Source: Saccharibacillus deserti (GTDB lineage Bacteria > Bacillota > Bacilli > Paenibacillales > Paenibacillaceae). Taken from it: DNA of 64,000 nucleotides. How positions within the stretch are numbered: the stretch's first letter is position 1; the number at the start of each line of letters is the position of its first letter. The notes beneath the pieces are model-generated. The model had not been told where the DNA came from. It did no database searches and saw only the letters and a program-made list of their open reading frames with translations. A program made the position numbers and the translations under genes. The DNA lies in NCBI RefSeq assembly GCF_013618475.1, contig NZ_JABJVN010000002.1:310001-374000 (forward strand), read 5' to 3'. Positions 62,318-64,000 of this stretch are shown here, piece by piece.

Positions 62318-63421
62318 TTATTTCTCCGCCGCCGGGAAATGGCCGTCCAGCCAAGCGATCCAATCCGCGATCACTTCGCGGCGGTTGGTCTCGAATACAA
62401 GCTCATGCCGTGCTTCGCGGTACAGCCGGCAGTCCAGATCCGCGAGTCCGCGCTGTTCGTAAGCGTTCTTCAAGCTTTCCAGCGCGGGTGCCCCGCCTAC
62501 GGGATCAAGCTCGCCGCAGCAGAGCAGCACGGGGGAGTCCGGGTCGATTCGCCGGATAGATTCCGGCTGCTGCAGTTCCAGCAGCAGCTGGAAGAAGTCG
62601 CGGTAGAAGCCGCAGCTGAACAGCGTCTGCCCGTAATGGCGCGCAAATTGATCGACGGCTTCTTCGTCCCGCGACAGCCAGTCGAAGCGGGTGCGGCGCG
62701 GTTTGAAGCCGCGGCCGAACGGGCCGAAGACAAGCGCGTTCAACGCAAGCGAAGCGAACGCGGGCGAGAGCAGCCGCGCTTCGGCGGCGGCCAGCGCGCC
62801 GCCGAGCTTCAGCGGCAGCGCCGCACGTTCGCCGCCGAGCTTCAGCGGCAGCGCCGCACGTTCGCCGCCGATTCCCGTCAGGATAAAGCCGGCGTATTCC
62901 GCCGGACGGTCGGCCATCAGCTTCCGGGCGAGAAACGAGCCCATGCTGTGGCCCAGCAGAACGACCGGCGCCCCCGGGTGGCGCCGGCGAATCTCCGCCG
63001 CGACCTTGAGCAGGTCGCGGCCCATGCCGTTTAGCGCGTCGGGCCCTGCGTAGCCCTGGCGCAGCGGTCCGGCCGGCGTATCGCCGACCGTGCGGCCGTG
63101 GCCGCGATGGTCGCCGGCATACACGGCATAGCCCGCCGCGTTCAGGGCCGCGGCGAGTTCGGCGTAGCGGCTGCCGTTTTCGCCCATGCCGTGCGAAATC
63201 TGCACGACCGCCCGCGGCTGTTCCACGGGCCAAGCGCTGACGAAGACCGAAACTTCGTCGGCGCCTTCGAGCATGAACGAGCTGCCCGGATCGGCTGCCT
63301 GTCGGGGCAGGGGCTGCTGTTCATCCTTGCCGCTTCGCCCCGGCGTTCGGGCCTTTCTCGCTTTCGGGAATTTCGGCTTGAGCGCGAATCGCGCCGAATC
63401 GCCGCTTCGTTGGCTGCGCAT
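62318..63421 (-). CDS. alpha/beta hydrolase, lysophospholipase-like
   Basis: Serine hydrolase of 367 residues resembling monoglyceride lipase/PldB. QISHGMGENGSRYAELA, the nucleophile elbow LLGHSMGS (Ser159) and GELDPVGGAPALE with the acid Asp are visible; the His lies in EARHELVFE. The N-terminal ~55 residues are basic and low-complexity. ATG 63421 has GGGAGG upstream. An 11-residue block (GERAALPLKLG) is repeated exactly twice after the strand following the nucleophile, encoded by a 33-bp tandem repeat. Confidence 0.9.
   Translation of the reverse strand: MRSQRSGDSARFALKPKFPKARKARTPGRSGKDEQQPLPRQAADPGSSFMLEGADEVSVFVSAWPVEQPRAVVQISHGMGENGSRYAELAAALNAAGYAVYAGDHRGHGRTVGDTPAGPLRQGYAGPDALNGMGRDLLKVAAEIRRRHPGAPVVLLGHSMGSFLARKLMADRPAEYAGFILTGIGGERAALPLKLGGERAALPLKLGGALAAAEARLLSPAFASLALNALVFGPFGRGFKPRRTRFDWLSRDEEAVDQFARHYGQTLFSCGFYRDFFQLLLELQQPESIRRIDPDSPVLLCCGELDPVGGAPALESLKNAYEQRGLADLDCRLYREARHELVFETNRREVIADWIAWLDGHFPAAEK
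62801..62866. repeat. exact 33-bp tandem duplication within the hydrolase gene
   Basis: Two identical 33-bp units at 62801-62833 and 62834-62866, in frame, encoding two copies of GERAALPLKLG. The identity at all positions implies a recent or unstable duplication. Confidence 0.95.
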
Positions 63422-63540
63422 GGTGTGATCCCTCCCGGATATCTGGATGTCTGTCTTTCCGGCTTGGCCGAAGACGTCTTCATGCTGATGTATACCCGTT
63501 TTTGAAGGAATTCGATTGCGAATCGGCCAATAGGCACAAA

Positions 63541-63585
63541 GAAAAGCCGAAAACCCACTAGGAGCGGCGCTCCGGATTTTCGGCT
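63541..63585 (-). terminator. terminator of mnmM
   Basis: On the minus strand AGCCGAAAA/TTTTCGGCT with inner GGAGCG/CGCTCC, followed by TTTTC. Confidence 0.8.
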
Positions 63586-63676
63586 GGATCTGCTTATTCG
63601 TTTGCGTGTTACAAGTCGTTTGTACCCTATAAGCCGTTTGCACGCTATAAGCTCCGGCTTCTTCGCGGCAGATCGG

Positions 63677-64000
63677 CTAAATCTTTTCGACCGCGATCAG
63701 ATAAGGGGCTTCCGGCCGCTGCGGCTGCCGGTAGACAATCACCCTCGCCGCGGAGACAGGCAGACCGCCGGCCCAGGCTTCGACGGCCAGCGATTCGGCG
63801 CCGCCTCCGTTATGCCCGGGATACAGCACCGCGGTCAGAATGCCTTTGGGACGCAGCAGCGACAGCGCCGCTTCCAAAGCGGGCAGCGTCGATGCCGGCG
63901 TCGTCATGACGCTGAGGTCTTCGGCTCCCGGCAGATAGCCGAGATTGAACATGACCGCGCCGACCCTGCCATGGGATTCGGCCGGCAGCGCCTGCACCAT
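63677..64000 (-). CDS. mnmM: tRNA 5-(methylaminomethyl)-2-thiouridine methyltransferase-like (MnmM/YtqB), truncated at window edge
   Basis: C-terminal 107 residues of a class I SAM-dependent methyltransferase. AVMFNLGYLPG followed by TTPASTLPALEAALSLLRPKG and YPGHNGG are characteristic of YtqB/MnmM, which completes wobble-uridine modification of tRNA. The frame is open to the window end and the SAM-binding N-terminus lies outside, so the Met at the edge is internal. Confidence 0.88.
   Translation of the reverse strand: MVQALPAESHGRVGAVMFNLGYLPGAEDLSVMTTPASTLPALEAALSLLRPKGILTAVLYPGHNGGGAESLAVEAWAGGLPVSAARVIVYRQPQRPEAPYLIAVEKI

Noticed and set aside
63600-63655. Short imperfect direct repeat (CGTTTG..CCTATAAG / CGTTTG..GCTATAAG)
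   Set aside because: Two degenerate copies only; no array or mobile-element context.
1-64000. tRNA, rRNA, CRISPR arrays, insertion sequences and prophage genes
   Set aside because: None recognised on either strand by eye.

Overview
The window looks like chromosome from a moderately GC-rich, Gram-positive member of the Paenibacillaceae (Paenibacillus/Saccharibacillus-like). This is inferred from strong AGGAGG-type Shine-Dalgarno (SD) sites, Firmicutes-type intrinsic terminators, Bacillus-like proteins (TcyP, PnbA, YvyE/YigZ, MnmM/YtqB, LplJ, a 451-aa Pgi), a preQ1-I riboswitch, a cobalamin riboswitch and promoters of the sigma-A and probably sigma-B type. I found no rRNA, tRNA, CRISPR array, insertion sequence or prophage. 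The content is mostly ordinary single genes and short operons, each closed by a clear terminator.

Layout. 1-6420: a beta-1,2-glucan utilisation cluster (GH3 beta-glucosidase cut by the window edge, a GH94 1,2-beta-oligoglucan phosphorylase, a LacI regulator). 6.6-12 kb: carboxylesterase, transketolase and glucose-6-phosphate isomerase. 12-13.9 kb: YigZ, a TetR regulator, YjbQ. 14-18 kb: sulfate ABC importer cysTWA plus its binding protein. 18-24 kb: small membrane and hydrophilic proteins, a PhnP-like metallohydrolase, an exported protein, a Cof-type phosphatase, lipoate ligase and two tandem paralogous small proteins behind a sigma-B-like promoter. 24-27.5 kb: cobalamin-riboswitch-controlled corrinoid importer btuFCD. 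27.7-31.2 kb: chemoreceptor and cystine symporter. 31.4-32.6 kb: preQ1-I riboswitch with a queuosine-precursor transporter, then a Dabb protein. 32.7-34.5 kb: M24 peptidase and MBL hydrolase.

34.6-37.9 kb holds the region I find most interesting: an RtcB RNA ligase paired with a BCS1-like AAA ATPase. It lies behind a roughly 400-nt leader with a strong promoter, a 29-codon ORF, two mutually exclusive helices and a terminator with a matching antiterminator. rtcB itself lacks a conventional start codon at the expected place.

38-49.6 kb: alanine/glycine symporter, a phosphonate-type importer phnDCEE with a PhoP-box-like repeat, a cytosolic 5'-nucleotidase-like enzyme, ApbE, a BCCT betaine transporter and a Gfo/Idh/MocA oxidoreductase. 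49.6-50.0 kb: a decayed DUF421/YetF pseudogene. 50-55 kb: an SgrR-like regulator, an EamA transporter and two peptide-type ABC permeases without ATPases. 55-64 kb: an FchA-like protein, two uncharacterised proteins, an RluA-like protein whose catalytic Asp is Glu, an AhpD-like protein, RecQ, an alpha/beta hydrolase with an exact 33-bp in-frame tandem duplication, and the 3' part of mnmM.

Several genes form nutrient-acquisition themes: sulfur (cysTWA-sbp, tcyP), phosphorus (phnDCEE, nucleotidase), B12 (btuFCD) and queuosine. Most long ORFs antisense to these genes are composition artefacts and were left out. Gene functions are assigned by recognising family motifs by eye; no database search or folding program was run.
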